The translations under genes were made by a program, and so were the position numbers. DNA of 64,000 bases from Chiridota heheva (lineage: Eukaryota; Echinodermata; Holothuroidea; Apodida; Chiridotidae), in contig JAIGNY010001587.1 in assembly GCA_020152595.1 (NCBI GenBank), forward strand, positions 2,489,501 through 2,553,500, given 5' to 3'. This document shows, one piece after another, positions 1-12,374 of this stretch (the first letter of the stretch is position 1; each line of letters opens with the position of its first letter). The notes below the pieces were generated by a model that had not been told where the DNA came from, ran no database searches, and saw only the letters and a program-made list of their open reading frames with translations.

Positions 1-315
1 GTTCATTTGAGAACTTAATTTCAATCATTTTCAAGACACCATTAGCCTAGTGAGGCTACTAGTATTAGGCCTAAAGCCTAAGATTTTTAAAATGTTTCCA
101 TTTATACAATGATTTGAAATTCATTGAAATAAATTAATGTTTTCATAATATTGAACCAACCATTGTTGAAGAGAGTGATGAATTCCATTGGATTTGGGAA
201 CTCTGCAACTAATCCTAATTTCATTCACTGTGTAATAGCCTAAATATGGCTAATCACTCAGCAGATGTAGCCTTACACTGTGTGACAGTACTGTACAGTG
301 CTGTACAGTACTGAA
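1..315. other. Intergenic, no gene seen
   Basis: AT-rich sequence with TAGGCCTAAAGCCTA near 66 and a short self-similar run of GTACAGT words at 285-312, just before the SINE. No open frame or splice signal worth reporting. Confidence 0.6.
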
Positions 316-752
316 GGAGTCAGGTAGCTCAATTGGTAGAGCACACAACTGAGATGCTGGAGGTACCCGGTTCAAGCCTCAGACAGGTCTAACCAGTTTT
401 TCCACAGCTATGCAGACAGATACGCCGATCATCAAAACGGAAGTACGTTGTTTGCAGCTCCTGCTCCTCATTCAGCTGTTGAGGAAAAAGGCAATGGTTG
501 AATGGCGCTCGCCGTCCTTTGGAGGGGACGTAAAGCTGTCGGTCCTGATGGTTGGACAGTCACAGTTCTCTGAACACTTCTCAAAAAGAGTAGGGTGAAA
601 ACCTGGTGTTCATCCACTTCCATCCCAATCGCACGAGACTGGCATCTGCTATGCAGGCTATATCTTGGCGTCTATGCTCCATATAGGAGTCTTGCCGAGT
701 TCCCGTAAGGGAGGATCATGTACAAACAAACAAACAAAACAAACAAAACAAT
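316..752 (+). repeat. tRNA-derived SINE with ACAAAC tail
   Basis: The head carries RNA polymerase III promoter boxes in tRNA order: a box A (TAGCTCAATTGG, 325-336) and a box B (GGTTCAAGCC, 369-378). The acceptor and T stems no longer pair, so this is not a working tRNA gene. The body (roughly 390-715) includes a GC-rich module around 505-545 (GGAGGGGACGTAAAGC) of the type seen in the central domain of other metazoan SINEs; that resemblance is from memory. It ends in a run of ACAAA/ACAAAC units at 721-752, the expected simple 3' tail. No clear target-site duplication was found. Length near 435 bp fits a long SINE. Confidence 0.75.
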
Positions 753-1157
753 TAGTAAAAAGTAACAAAGGTTTAATCGGACGGATTACCGATACTAGGG
801 CCTACTGATCAAATTATTGTCAATAAATGACTATTTTACAACCTGACAAATCAAAGTATGGAGAATATAATGAATACAAATCGAGTCAATATAACAATTG
901 GTAATTGTTTTACAATTCTGTCAAAACTGCTAAGGTGAGTAAAATCGCACGAATGACGTGAAATTAGGCATACACACAGTCGCGTATAGCACAAATTACT
1001 GTAACTTTTTTAACAGACAGGCTTAATTTTCGATGAGTTTCACGTCAAGGAATATCATTGTACAAGGGCCTAAATGGTATAGCACATTGCAACACCACAT
1101 AATCCTCCAATATGACAATAATGTAGTAAAGATAACAATCGTTTAAAATGTAGTTAC
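753..1157. other. Intergenic or intronic, no feature
   Basis: AT-rich, no open frame. If the first exon proposed at 1158-1197 is real, this lies in its first intron on the minus strand. Confidence 0.5.
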
Positions 1158-1197
1158 CTTTTCTTCTTTCTTGACCAATTTTCTCACCCATACTCAT
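1158..1197 (-). CDS. Possible first coding exon, unknown protein
   Basis: Read on the minus strand, an ATG at 1197 opens a short frame reading MSMGEKIGQERRK, and one base of the next codon is followed by GTAACT (1157-1152), a usable 5' splice donor. A second in-frame ATG follows two codons later. Upstream (1250-1510) are two CCAAT boxes and two octamer motifs in the matching orientation, which is why this start was preferred. Thirteen codons are far too few to identify a family, and no downstream exon could be assigned, since the gene would run out of the window to the left. The alternative is a chance ATG plus donor. The exon does not join in frame with the exon at 2529-2863 through the acceptors I tried, so they are treated as separate genes. 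Confidence 0.3.
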
Positions 1198-1249
1198 GGC
1201 TCAAGTTGTTACAGGTAGGCCTACGTAATTGAAGAAATAGCTCTACAGG

Positions 1250-1510
1250 ACCATATTTGCATATGCATGCTGTATGTAACGTGTACATGCCACTACGCTA
1301 CGCACCAGGTTGTTAATACCAGCATCTGATTGGTCAAACCTTTGGAATTTTTCACATTACGTGGTCACTTTTTATGCGAACAAGGTGTTCTTTTAGTGCC
1401 ATACACTATCTACCTGTCTCTACTAGGCTAGTATAGTACATCTAATTGGCCAAACCTTTGAAATGTTACCAGTACGTCATATGATCCATGTGTCATGCAA
1501 ATAACAGGAT
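1250..1510 (-). promoter_or_regulatory. CCAAT/octamer-rich possible promoter, partly duplicated
   Basis: On the plus strand ATTGG occurs at about 1328 and 1444, reading CCAAT on the minus strand. Perfect octamer motifs lie at 1495-1502 (ATGCAAAT) and about 1254-1261 (ATTTGCAT). The segment from 1322 and that from 1438 are diverged copies of one ~116-bp unit (CATCTRATTGGYCAAACC). CCAAT plus octamer is a known layout of some metazoan promoters, for example histone H2B, but no histone sequence is present. No TATA box was seen. The orientation fits the ATG at 1197. Confidence 0.35.
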
Positions 1511-1739
1511 GATATGGAGCCATATAGGCCAGCATTTTCAATTTCAATTGCTGTTTTCTGCGATTCTGTTATTGCTGTATTTTAGTCATTTAGCTGGACT
1601 AACTCAATTCACACGTCGCAATTATGTGAAAAGTTGTTTTGCAGATATTTTGACTAACAACTAAGGTTGTTCGTGGGGAAGGCCAACCCGGTCTGGCATA
1701 TCAAACACAAACCCGTACGTCTATCTTTTCTTGGTTAAA

Positions 1740-1845
1740 TGGCTTAACATAACATAACATAACAATATGACGTGCTAAAAAGGGTGAATCACCCCATAAA
1801 AAAAACCAAACTAACACCACCACCACCACAAAATTAAAAAATCAC
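1740..1845. repeat. Interspersed repeat with TAACA-rich end
   Basis: TAACATAACATAACA is followed by a short unique stretch (AAAAAGGGTGAATCACC) and then CCACCACCACCAC and A-rich sequence. The same order of elements recurs at 26553-26645 with moderate divergence, so this is a dispersed family. The class is not recognised; it may be the end of a LINE or SINE. Confidence 0.6.
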
Positions 1846-2522
1846 GGTCAAAATCTCGGCTTGAAATCTCGATCACAATTACTCATGTCACCAATTGTAC
1901 CCTGTGTTACTGCGTACAATAAAGTGACCCTCAGTATTATTTCCCTTTACCACTGTTTCCTTTACTATTTTGTCGTTTGCTGGTTCTTGCGTTTTGGCAA
2001 CAGCTCTTTTTAGCTATCAAAAGATAACACAACTTAACTTATGAGTCCCAAAGTTCCATCTTTCAGAGTCAAATAACCTTCCACTAAAATTCTTCCGCGC
2101 CTCTATTCTCTCCCCTGCCACTGGTACTCTGTGCCTCTATTCACTCCCCTGCCACTGGTACGAAATAAACTCAGGTTTCTCATGCGGTGAACTATTTCTT
2201 GTCGAGGAAGGGGGGGAGGGGGGAGGGAAGTGTGCTTGAAGTGCGATTGATATTCTAACCCCTCTCCTTTACTAAGCCCAACTTTTGTTTGTTCACCTGC
2301 CTCTTAAGTTATCCATAATCGCAGGGGAACTTGCCCACTGAAAGTGGGGTTGGGGTCACTGATAATTATCATACAAATCAGACCCGTTTTTTCATAATTC
2401 TGGTGGAATTAGTCATTGGAAAACTATCTGGAAATTTTTCTTCTCGTGTCACGGCCTTTTCAAGATCCTAGTGACAGGGCAGGTCACACTGGTTCAATTC
2501 TAAATAAAGGAATACAAAAAAA
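1846..2522. other. Intergenic or intronic with a 35-bp tandem duplication
   Basis: No gene seen. Two near-identical copies of a 29-bp segment (CTCTATTCWCTCCCCTGCCA core) start at 2098 and 2133, a 35-bp step. A short G-rich run lies near 2207-2225. If the exon at 2529-2863 is real, this block begins its downstream intron. Confidence 0.5.
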
Positions 2523-2528
2523 ACTTAC

Positions 2529-2863
2529 CGTGAGTTGAGTTTTTCAACCTCCTGATCCAAGGAATCGGTTGAATCCGTGACTTCGATCCTAGGTCCCATC
2601 CTTGCAAAATACGGAGTATGAAAGAATACATCCTTTTCAGTGCTGGTCGTGCTCTTCTGTGAACTTTGAGAGGTCACTGAACTTTGAGATCCCGATCCTA
2701 TAGATGTTAAAGCTTGCCTGTAGCCTGTTTTTTGGGTGCTTGATTGCTGATTGCTTTTGGAACTGTAGTTTGGTTCTGTTTTGACGCTATCCGTTGAATA
2801 TCCGCCATTATTTGTTGCGGAGATGGGATGGAATACCGACCGCTGGTAAGGTGTTCGCGTTTC
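2529..2863 (-). CDS. Candidate internal exon, Ser/Thr-rich protein of unknown family
   Basis: Both splice sites are strong. On the minus strand the exon is preceded by a pyrimidine-rich tract ending TTTCCAG (acceptor AG at 2865-2864) and followed by GTAAGT (2528-2523). The frame is open throughout: 335 bp, 111 codons plus two bases, entering in phase 0 and leaving in phase 2. The encoded segment begins ETRTPYQRSVFHPISATNN. Its middle is rich in Ser, Thr and Gln and probably disordered. Its end (IEVTDSTDSLDQEVEKLNSR) is more acidic and may start a helix or coiled coil. I do not recognise the protein. Upstream the frame runs into low-complexity intron-like sequence, so the start Met of the longer open frame (at 2977) is not used. 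Neighbouring exons are not assigned. Confidence 0.5.
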
Positions 2864-2924
2864 CTGGAAATGATAATGATAATGATTTTTTTTTTTACAT
2901 AAGGATATAAATTGCATCATTGTA

Positions 2925-3225
2925 TTTGTCGTTATCGTCGTTTTCGTTTTCATCTTCATTGACGCTGTCATCTTCATTCAAGTTGACATCACCAACGTCA
3001 TTATCGTTATCACAATTTTCATCGTCGTTGTCTTTGATGTTGTTATTGTTATCGTCACTTTCATTGTCAGCGTCAATTTCGTCATTGTTGTTGTCATCAT
3101 TGTCGTCGTTATCATCGCCAATGTTGATGTCCCCGTCATTGTCGTTTCCATTGCCATTGTCGTTTGTCATGGTGTTTGTCGTATGTCATCGTCATTACCA
3201 TCGTTATTGTCTATTTTTGTCAGTG
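2925..3225. repeat. Low-complexity GTCRTT/ATC-type trinucleotide tract
   Basis: About 300 bp of degenerate TCGT/CATC/GTCATT words with a strong period of three. Read on the minus strand it spells runs of Asp, Asn and Glu, on the plus strand Ser and Leu. It has no splice limits or start context and is best taken as a decayed simple repeat. Confidence 0.75.
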
Positions 3226-3407
3226 GTGTGCTCACCAATCTGTGTCCAATTTTCCCATCTGAAGTCAAAAAGATAATAATAGATAAATAATTAATCAATT
3301 GATAAATGAAAATTGCTGGTACGTGCTTTTTACGTTATACTGACGAATTTCAAAAAAGCGTTGCGGAATTTTAATGTGTTTCTGGTGTTCAATAATGTAA
3401 CGTCTTC

Positions 3408-3588
3408 GACAACGTGTTGATGAACTTCGACAACCAACTTGTTGCCAAACTTCGACAATGTGTTGCCAAACTTCGACAATGTGTTGCCAAACTTCGACAA
3501 TGTGTTGCCGAACTTCGACAGCGTGTTGCCGAACTCTGACGATGTATTGCTGAATTTATATAACATATTGCCGAACTTCGACAAGTGT
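3408..3588. repeat. 21-bp minisatellite, array 1
   Basis: About eight diverged copies of a 21-bp unit (TTGCCAAACTTCGACAATGT plus G). The unit holds a 17-bp near-palindrome, TTGCCGAACTTCGACAA, whose 8-bp arms differ by one base. The same unit recurs at 4264-4545 and 6300-6533. The heptad-like open frames it produces in both directions (LPNFDNV, FGNTLSK) are by-products of 21 being a multiple of three. Confidence 0.85.
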
Positions 3589-4212
3589 TTTCAAATAGGA
3601 TTTATAAGGTCATTACCAGAAAACCTACAAAACTTCTTCTCACTGGCATCCAATGATAGATATAACACAAGGCTAAAAAATAATTTCAATTTCAAACAAA
3701 AGTATGTAAGAACAGGGATTTACAAAAGAACACCTCAGGAGCTTAAACTCTGGAACTCACTCGATGATAGTATAGAAGTATGGAAAAATGGAAAACCTTA
3801 ATTAGAAATAAGTACGAACAAAAATTATTGGCATCTCAGGTGTATCAAGATTAACTTTCAATCTTTAAGTTGTGCAAGTGTGTAATTGTCTAATCTTATG
3901 AATTTTTCTTTCTTTTCTTTTTACTGATAATATCTTTTTTTTGTACTCAAAGTTTTTTCTTATGGTATCCTTTTGTACAGATTTATGTTCGATTTATCAC
4001 AAATGTTTCCGATTCATGTTGAAATGTTTGGAGAAAACATTTTATAGATATTACAATTCGATTTTCTCTATTTCTATGCAATAATTTACCGATTAGATAC
4101 AAGATAAAGATTTTTTTTAAATGTATTTTTTTAATTAGAAAATGTATATGATTTGTCTGTTACACATATGTATTATTATTTGCTAGAAATAAATAGTGTC
4201 ATTATTATTGTC
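3586..4212 (+). pseudogene. 3' remnant of a non-LTR retrotransposon (RT C-terminus plus 3' UTR)
   Basis: From about 3590 to 3801 the frame reads a C-terminal reverse-transcriptase tail: the SNDRYNTRLKNN patch, then YVRTGIYKRTPQE and LKLWNSLDD. The order 'YNTR ... RT ... LWNSL' is the usual end of LINE ORF2 proteins. It is joined in frame to the preceding minisatellite, which is accidental. After the stop at 3799 comes an AT-rich 3' region ending near 4212 with AATAAA and ATTATTATT, a plausible LINE tail. The catalytic domain is absent. It is a 5'-truncated dead copy; the clade is not assigned. Confidence 0.6.
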
Positions 4213-4263
4213 AGGTTGATTGGATAATTGCTATCACGTGATATTCCAAGAACGCATCACAGC

Positions 4264-4545
4264 ACAAAATGTTGTCGAACTTCTGCAACATGTTGCCGAA
4301 CTACGACAACATATTGCCGAACTTCGACAAAAATATAAAAAAAGATTAATAAAGAGATTAAAAAAGACAAAGTGTGCTGAACTTCGACAAAGTGTTGCCG
4401 TATTTCGATCACATGTTGCCGAATTTCGACAACTTTGTTGCCGAATTTTGACAATCTGTTGCAGAACTTTGATAATGTGTTGCCAAACTACGATAACATG
4501 TTGCCAAACTACGAGAACATATTGCCGAACTTCGACAAAAGTTGT
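4264..4545. repeat. 21-bp minisatellite, array 2
   Basis: The same 21-bp unit as at 3408, in two blocks split by an A-rich insert at 4330-4375 (AAAAAAGACAAAGTGTGC). That A-rich junction recurs before array 3 at 6290-6305, so flanking sequence was copied together with the repeats. Several units here have the spacer CATG, which gives the monomer a second small dyad (CAACATGTTG). Confidence 0.85.
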
Positions 4546-4662
4546 AAAAAATAAAAGATTCATAAAAAAAGATTAACTAGAACGGTAAATACCGTCATGG
4601 TTCGCATGCCCGTGCAAATTGACACCCATATAATATGACCCGGCCAATAAAAACAATGACGT

Positions 4663-5275
4663 CAAGTCCCACATGGCATCCCGTGTCCCACATGGCATCC
4701 CATGTCTTACATGGCATCCCATGTCCCACATGGCATCCCATGTCCCACATGGCATCCCATGTCCCACATGGCATCCCATGTCCCACATGGCATCCCATGT
4801 CCCACATGGCATCCCATGTCCCACATGGCATCCCATGCATCCCATCCCACATGGCATCCCATGTCCCACATGGCATCCCATGTCCCACATGGCATCCCAT
4901 GTCCCACATGGCATCCCATGTCCCACATGGCATCCCATGTCCCACATGGCATCCCATGTCCCACATGGCATCCCATGTCCCACATGGCATCCCATGTCCC
5001 ACATGGCATCCCATGTCCCACATGGCATCCCATGTCCCACATGGCATCCCATGTCCCACATGGCATCCCATGTCCCACATGGCATCCCACCCCATGTCCC
5101 ACATGGCCTTTCACCCTGTTCCGCATGGCATCCCACTCCATGTCTCCACATGGCATCCCACTCCATGTCATGGCATCCCACCCCATATCCCCACATGGCA
5201 TCCAACCCCATGTCCCACATAAAATCCCGCCCCAGGTCCCACATGACATCCCGCCCCCTGTCCCACATGACATCC
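4663..5275. repeat. 19-bp minisatellite
   Basis: About 22 near-identical copies of a 19-bp unit (CATGGCATCCCATGTCCCA) from 4663 to about 5090, decaying to 5275. Each unit contains a perfect inverted repeat CCATGT-CCC-ACATGG. Long open frames exist in all six frames because the unit has no stop codon; none has gene features. Confidence 0.95.
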
Positions 5276-5930
5276 CATAGGCTCCATAAGAAGTCTCATC
5301 CTAGCTATTACAGTCTCTGATTGAGCAAAGTGCCAGTTCATATAATAACTTAGATGCAAATGACATGTTGAAATGTTCCACATGATATCCCATACCACCC
5401 ATGTCCCACATAACATCCCATCCCATTCCACCCTATGCCCCGCATGGCATTCCATCATATATCCTACATGGCATTCCACCCTGTTCCACTAGGCATCCCC
5501 TCATGTCCCACATGGCATCCCACCCTATGTCCCACATGACATCTTATAGGCGCCATAAGAAGACTCATCTTAGCTATCACAGTCCCTGATTTAGCATACT
5601 ATATATGAAAGTGTCAGTTCATATAATAACTTATTTGCAAATGAGTTGTTGAAAGAAAAAAAGGCGGAGTCAAATAATTATGCCTGATGTAGCCCTTGGT
5701 TTATACCACATGTATTTATTATATCATATGGTCTCCATCCATGTCCCACATGGCATCCCTCCCTGTGTCCATATGCAGTCACATCCTGTCACACTCCTTG
5801 ACTGAGCATACTTAATATAACAATCTGGTCAGTTCATATACTTTAGCAACTTTATGCAATTAAACACAATAATAAACAGATAAAGGCGGTGTTTAATAAT
5901 CATGCCTAATACAACCGTTGGTGCCCAAAT
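5240..5930. repeat. Higher-order repeat containing decayed 19-bp units
   Basis: Three diverged copies of a longer unit: short runs of the 19-bp repeat, then CATAAGAAGWCTCATC, CAGTTCATATAATAACTTA and ATGCAAAT. Copies begin near 5287, 5549 and 5765, with steps of about 262 and 216 bp. The third and most of the second also share AAAGGCGG and a TAATWATGCCT patch. The array has expanded at two scales. Confidence 0.7.
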
Positions 5931-6299
5931 ATTTTGAAGATTTTAAGGATTTTAAATCTCCAGTGCTACAAGAAAGACACTTGCTGCTCTCTGAAGAATA
6001 TTGATAAATTATATTATTTTACAATTATCTTCTCAGGAATTATCAAATGTTTTGTAGATTTTTAAAGGAAACTAGTCTTCAATCTGACTTAAGTGTCTCT
6101 GAAAAACTTTAACATTTTGTAAGGAAATTCTATTCTTTTATAAAGATATCTGAAGAAAGTTAACTTTTTCTGAGGAATTCTCAGAAAAAAATTGTAGACG
6201 GCCGGACGCCGGACGGCCGGCCATACAGACGGCTGGAAGGACGAAATTGCCATTACATAGGTTCGCATTATGCTTCGCATGCTCACCAAAAAAGACAAA
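5931..6299. other. AT-rich spacer and GC-rich hairpin
   Basis: No gene. At about 6197-6222 the run GACGGCCGGACGCCGGACGG continues into GGCCGGCC and is strongly self-complementary. Such GACGG/GGACG clusters are common near the ends of short invertebrate DNA elements, but no partner end was found. Confidence 0.5.
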
Positions 6300-6533
6300 G
6301 TATGCCGAACTTCAAAAGTGTTGCCGAACTTCGACAACATGTTGCCGAATTTCGACAAGGTGTTGCCGAATTTCGACAAGGTGTTGCCGAATTTCGACAA
6401 GGTGTTGCCGAATTTCGACAAGGTGTTGCCGAATTTCGACAAGGTGTTGCCGAATTTCGACAAGGTGTTGCCAAATTTCGATAATGTGTTGCCGAACGAC
6501 GATAACATGTTGCCGAACTACGACAAGAACGCA
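6300..6533. repeat. 21-bp minisatellite, array 3
   Basis: The most regular of the three arrays, with about seven nearly identical units (TTGCCGAATTTCGACAAGGT plus G) in the middle and diverged units at both edges. This suggests recent local expansion compared with arrays 1 and 2. Confidence 0.9.
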
Positions 6534-6599
6534 TTACTGATCTTCCAAACATGGTATAAAGTGTATTTGAATGTATTTCTTCTCAGACAGTCAGAGTCG

Positions 6600-6725
6600 G
6601 ACTGGGATGCTTTAGAGGGTCGTGCTATAAAATGAGGAGAGTGCCCAGAAATGTTAGAATGTGGAAATTAGTATAATATGCCATCGGAGCAAGGGGCCCT
6701 TGTGCCATTGGCGCATTTTTGTAGA
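6600..6725. repeat. Dispersed repeat shared with 31230-31462
   Basis: GGATGCTTTAGAGGGTCGTG (about 6606) and ATCGGAGCAAGGGGCCCTTG with TGCCATTGGC (about 6682-6712) match, in the same order and strand, sequence at about 31237-31255 and 31430-31460. The class is unknown. Confidence 0.55.
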
Positions 6726-7425
6726 ACCCCGACTTTGTATTATCGAGGAGTCGACAGCCATGACAGCCTGGTAGAGCATTACGTAATGACCGTAACGGCT
6801 TAAGTGACTTCGACTGTTAACAAAATATAAGTCTTTGGACGCTCGGGGAATTATATTAATCAAACAAACAAAAATCAGGCAATATTTGTTCCTATTTTCA
6901 TCACATTTAATACCGGCACACATTCAGACTTCATTTTCGGTGAATACATTATTGATGTTGTGCTCTTTAATTTCTTTAAGCTGTTAAAGTCTAAAATCTA
7001 TTTCAAAAACGTGTTTCGTATTCTTGGGAGCCAAGTGGCGAAATTTACGATTTATAAAGAGTCCCCCAAACCAAACTGACAAAGGATATAATCTGGATAT
7101 AGTCAAAATGATATAGGGCAAGGAGGTGCACCCCCTCTTACCCCAAGATATAGAAATCACTGCTTTTGTAGTGAATTATATGTATAACTAAGAAGATGTT
7201 CTCATGTAATAATGGACTACTTGACGCGCAAGTCTCACTACATATAACTAAGTATGGTTGTGAGAGTATGTTTCTACTCCTCAACCGTTCATGCACGGCA
7301 GAAAAAGCTTGGGCATTTCCAATGAACTCGATATCACTAGGAAATTAGGACAAATTTATTTGCGCCATCACAATTCAATTTGATTTTCAACATGATTAAA
7401 AATTAACAGGGGTTATGATAACATG
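6726..7425. other. Intergenic, no gene seen
   Basis: AT-rich, with no splice-delimited open frame, repeat array or recognisable element. Confidence 0.5.
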
Positions 7426-7847
7426 CAGGGGCGTATATAACCTCAACAATTTCTGGTTAAAAACAGAAACATTCCATCTATTGGTAAATTAGATATATGC
7501 CTACATTCGAAGTTATGATGTTATGAAAATAAAGGTAACACAAATCAAAAGCAGACTTGTTTCCGGCTAATTGCCTATGCAAAGGCCACACAATTTAAAA
7601 TGCTAAACTGTTTCTCAAGTTGTAGCTACCTGTCCATGGAGACTCTAAACTGAACATTTAAAGGGGCGATCACGTCTTCAAAATCAATCGTGATGTCATA
7701 CATTGCACAGTTGCAGGAGCAGGCCTTACTGACGTCATCAATTTGGTGATGTATAGATAGCTTCTATTAACCGCAAAACAAAACATTTTTTTTTTAAACA
7801 TTAGGAATAAAACTAAAAAGGATAATAACATAAATAGAGATAGGATA

Positions 7848-8232
<385 letters not shown>

Positions 8233-8417
8233 ACACATTATCTTATATGAGCAGTTTTATTATGAACATCCAAAATCACGGGTGGGGTTTTCCTACCAAA
8301 AGTTGGGAGGGGGCAAAGACAAAGTGTGGAGAATCATAAAATCACGCTAAGATACAAAAAACAGCAATCACCATACAAAATACATACATTTGGAAAAAGT
8401 GTTAACCACCATTATTG

Positions 8418-8657
8418 ATTTTCTCAAAAAGGCGACAATGAAGTTCAAAAAGCATCGGCGAAAAGTTGTGCATATCTATTTACTATCCGTCTCCAAAATT
8501 TCAGGATATCCAGTAAAATTTTGGACAATCTGGAGCGGAAAATGAAAAACCCCATACGTTTGGTGTGGGCTAGTCAAATGTGTAGCTCATTCGGTGACGT
8601 AATACATAAAAGTACCCAATTTCAAAGTACCCAGTTTTTCGGGTTGCTCCCGGACTG
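8418..8657. mobile_element. Solo right arm of foldback element family 1
   Basis: This is the right half of the elements at 30056-30593 and 59025-59559, including AAAAAGCATCGGCGAAAAG, GACGTAATACATAAAAGTAC and the end GGGTTGCTCCCGGACTG. No matching left arm is present. Confidence 0.8.
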
Positions 8658-9750
8658 ACTATATCGCACCTTTGGTTACACCTGATTGTGTGTTGATTCT
8701 CTTTGCCAAAACGTTAAGTTCTCTATTTACATTTTATACTTATTAATGTACAAATCAATTTCTCTTTTTTATTACATGTTATAAACCATTCGTATAGCTG
8801 CATAAATGATGCAGCATGACCATTCAAAATTCTTGTTTTGTAATCTGGTAATGTATAGGCAGGTTTTAATCTTTCATGTTTTCCTGCACAATATTCATAA
8901 TTACACAACTGTCATTATCTGATTGAACATCTTCATCAATTATAAACTTCCATTTACGTGACAATTTGATAAAGAAATACTTGTTGCCTAACTTGATTCA
9001 GAAAATTGGGATTGGCAAGGTCTTTTACTTCTCATTAATTTCCTCTGTTTTTGACATTTCCGTGAAAGGAATTGAATGATTAAGTTCTGGTTGTAATAAT
9101 GCCTTCCTCATTTTTTTGTTTAGTTTTATTTATTTCAAATCAATTATTATCGAGATTGTGATTACTGTCGAAAAGGAAGAAGATATTAAGACTTGGTTTC
9201 ACAAATTGTATTTAACGTACGCAACATGGACTTTTCCCAAACTTCCAAAGGGGACACTTCTGATGCAATAGGAGCATATGGGGTTGCGGTTGTTTTCTCT
9301 CTTATTGTGTAGTTGTAGTCCTATGCAGGAGGAAGATGTTATCCTGTGTCCATTGTAGGGGAGTAGGAAGGGTCCCCTCTTATGAGGGCAAGAACCCACA
9401 AACCTCCAGGTTACAAGCGGAAAAATTGCACTAAGATTCCATCAAATGTCGCTGCTATTCGGGAAATCTATATTTTAATTTCGGCAACATTCCTAAACTT
9501 TTGGGAAATTGTCTTCAATGTTAGGGAAATTTCCTTCATGTTCAGGTAAATTCTTTCAATCATCGGAAACTTTTGACATATTGATTAAGATTGCCAACTT
9601 TCCCTTCAGTTTTACTATTTGTTTTCAATTCATGTTGATAATTTCCTAGTTTTACCTCCCAAACGGGCAGAAAGCTTGCAATCGGGAATGTGAAATCCTC
9701 TAAGGAGGAAGCTTGCCCAACACCTTACCTCGCTTCTATATACGCCTCTG

Positions 9751-10393
9751 GTCACGTGTTGGCTGTCTAGTCCCGTATTGACTGTGGCCCTGCATACATT
9801 TAGGCATTGATGTAATGAGATTTATCATACACTCACTTACAAATCAAACTTACATGGTTATGAAATTCTAGCATTGCATGTCGATTGTGCCATGCAATTG
9901 TGCAAGTGTCTGTAAATATTAACATTTTTTCATCCCACTGCCTTAGAACAGCGGCATATAATGATTATTTATGAAGTGTCAACGACATTAAATTTCGGAA
10001 TCATGTCCCACGTTGATTATTTACGGTCTTAAATGGTCCGGTTTCTTCCAAACCATGATCTAATTTCTCAAACCAAGAACCTAAACTTTCTGATTTATCC
10101 GAATTATAGCATATAGGATCATATCTAGATTTTCCGGCGTTTCCGAATTAATCATTATCCGCTTTTCGTCGCTTCAAAAAGCAGAAAAGAGAACAAATGG
10201 GGGGGGGGCGGACTTGACTCTCCCCTTCCCCATCCCAAAACACACACACACTTTCATCAAAAGTTTAAAATTGCCCTTTTCAGGAGGAAAAGTGCCCATC
10301 CAAATAGGACAAGTGCCTTTTTAGAGAAGGAATATGCCCTTTCGAACATTATTGAAAAACGTTTTCTTTACAAGAATATTGCTCAAGCTACAT
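9751..10393. other. Intergenic, no gene seen
   Basis: AT-rich, then a G9 run and a C-rich, CACACACA-bearing stretch near 10200-10255. No open frame of note. Confidence 0.5.
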
Positions 10394-10635
10394 TCATCCG
10401 AGCCATCGGGCTCATAGAGCCGGTGTTTATCCCCGGTTTCGATGGGGCAAGCGGATAAGAGTACATGACTCCACCAGTCCATCGCAGAATGGCTCTCCAG
10501 CAGTATTGGTACTCATTTTACAGCTGAGTGGAGTGAGTAAAGTGTCTTGTTTATTGCAAGGACACAATGCAGCACTCACGACGGGAATCGAACCGTTCGA
10601 ATACTCTACGAGCATGACCCTTATGCCACTATATA
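10394..10635 (-). repeat. tRNA-derived SINE, minus strand
   Basis: On the minus strand the head (10631 downwards) reads TAGTGGCATAAGGG, a box A-like start, and box B GGTTCGATTCC lies at 10594-10584. The body and 3' part (GATGGACTGGTGG, ACACCGGCTCTATGAGC) continue to about 10394. A head-less copy of the same body lies at 57280-57475 on the same strand. The layout (tRNA head, GTGTCCTTGCAA body, GGCTC-rich end) is that of a SINE family I recall as widespread in marine invertebrates; no family name is assigned. Confidence 0.7.
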
Positions 10636-12370
<1,735 letters not shown>

Positions 12371-12374
12371 TTAA

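Noticed and set aside
316-390. A tRNA gene
   Set aside because: Boxes A and B are present but the acceptor, anticodon and T stems do not pair, and a SINE body and tail follow.
2895-3276. Asp/Asn-rich or Ser/Leu-rich proteins
   Set aside because: Both are readings of one low-complexity trinucleotide tract, with no splice signals or start context.
4663-5275. CRISPR array
   Set aside because: The repeats are head-to-tail without spacers, in a eukaryotic genome; the same holds for the 16-, 21- and 28-bp arrays.
4573-5589. Proteins of 100-230 residues with WDMGCHVGHGMP-type repeats
   Set aside because: All frames are open because the 19-bp unit lacks stops on both strands; no unique coding sequence is attached.
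6089-6635. Heptad-repeat proteins (LSKFGNT, LPNFDKV)
   Set aside because: They are translations of the 21-bp minisatellite, seen equally on both strands.
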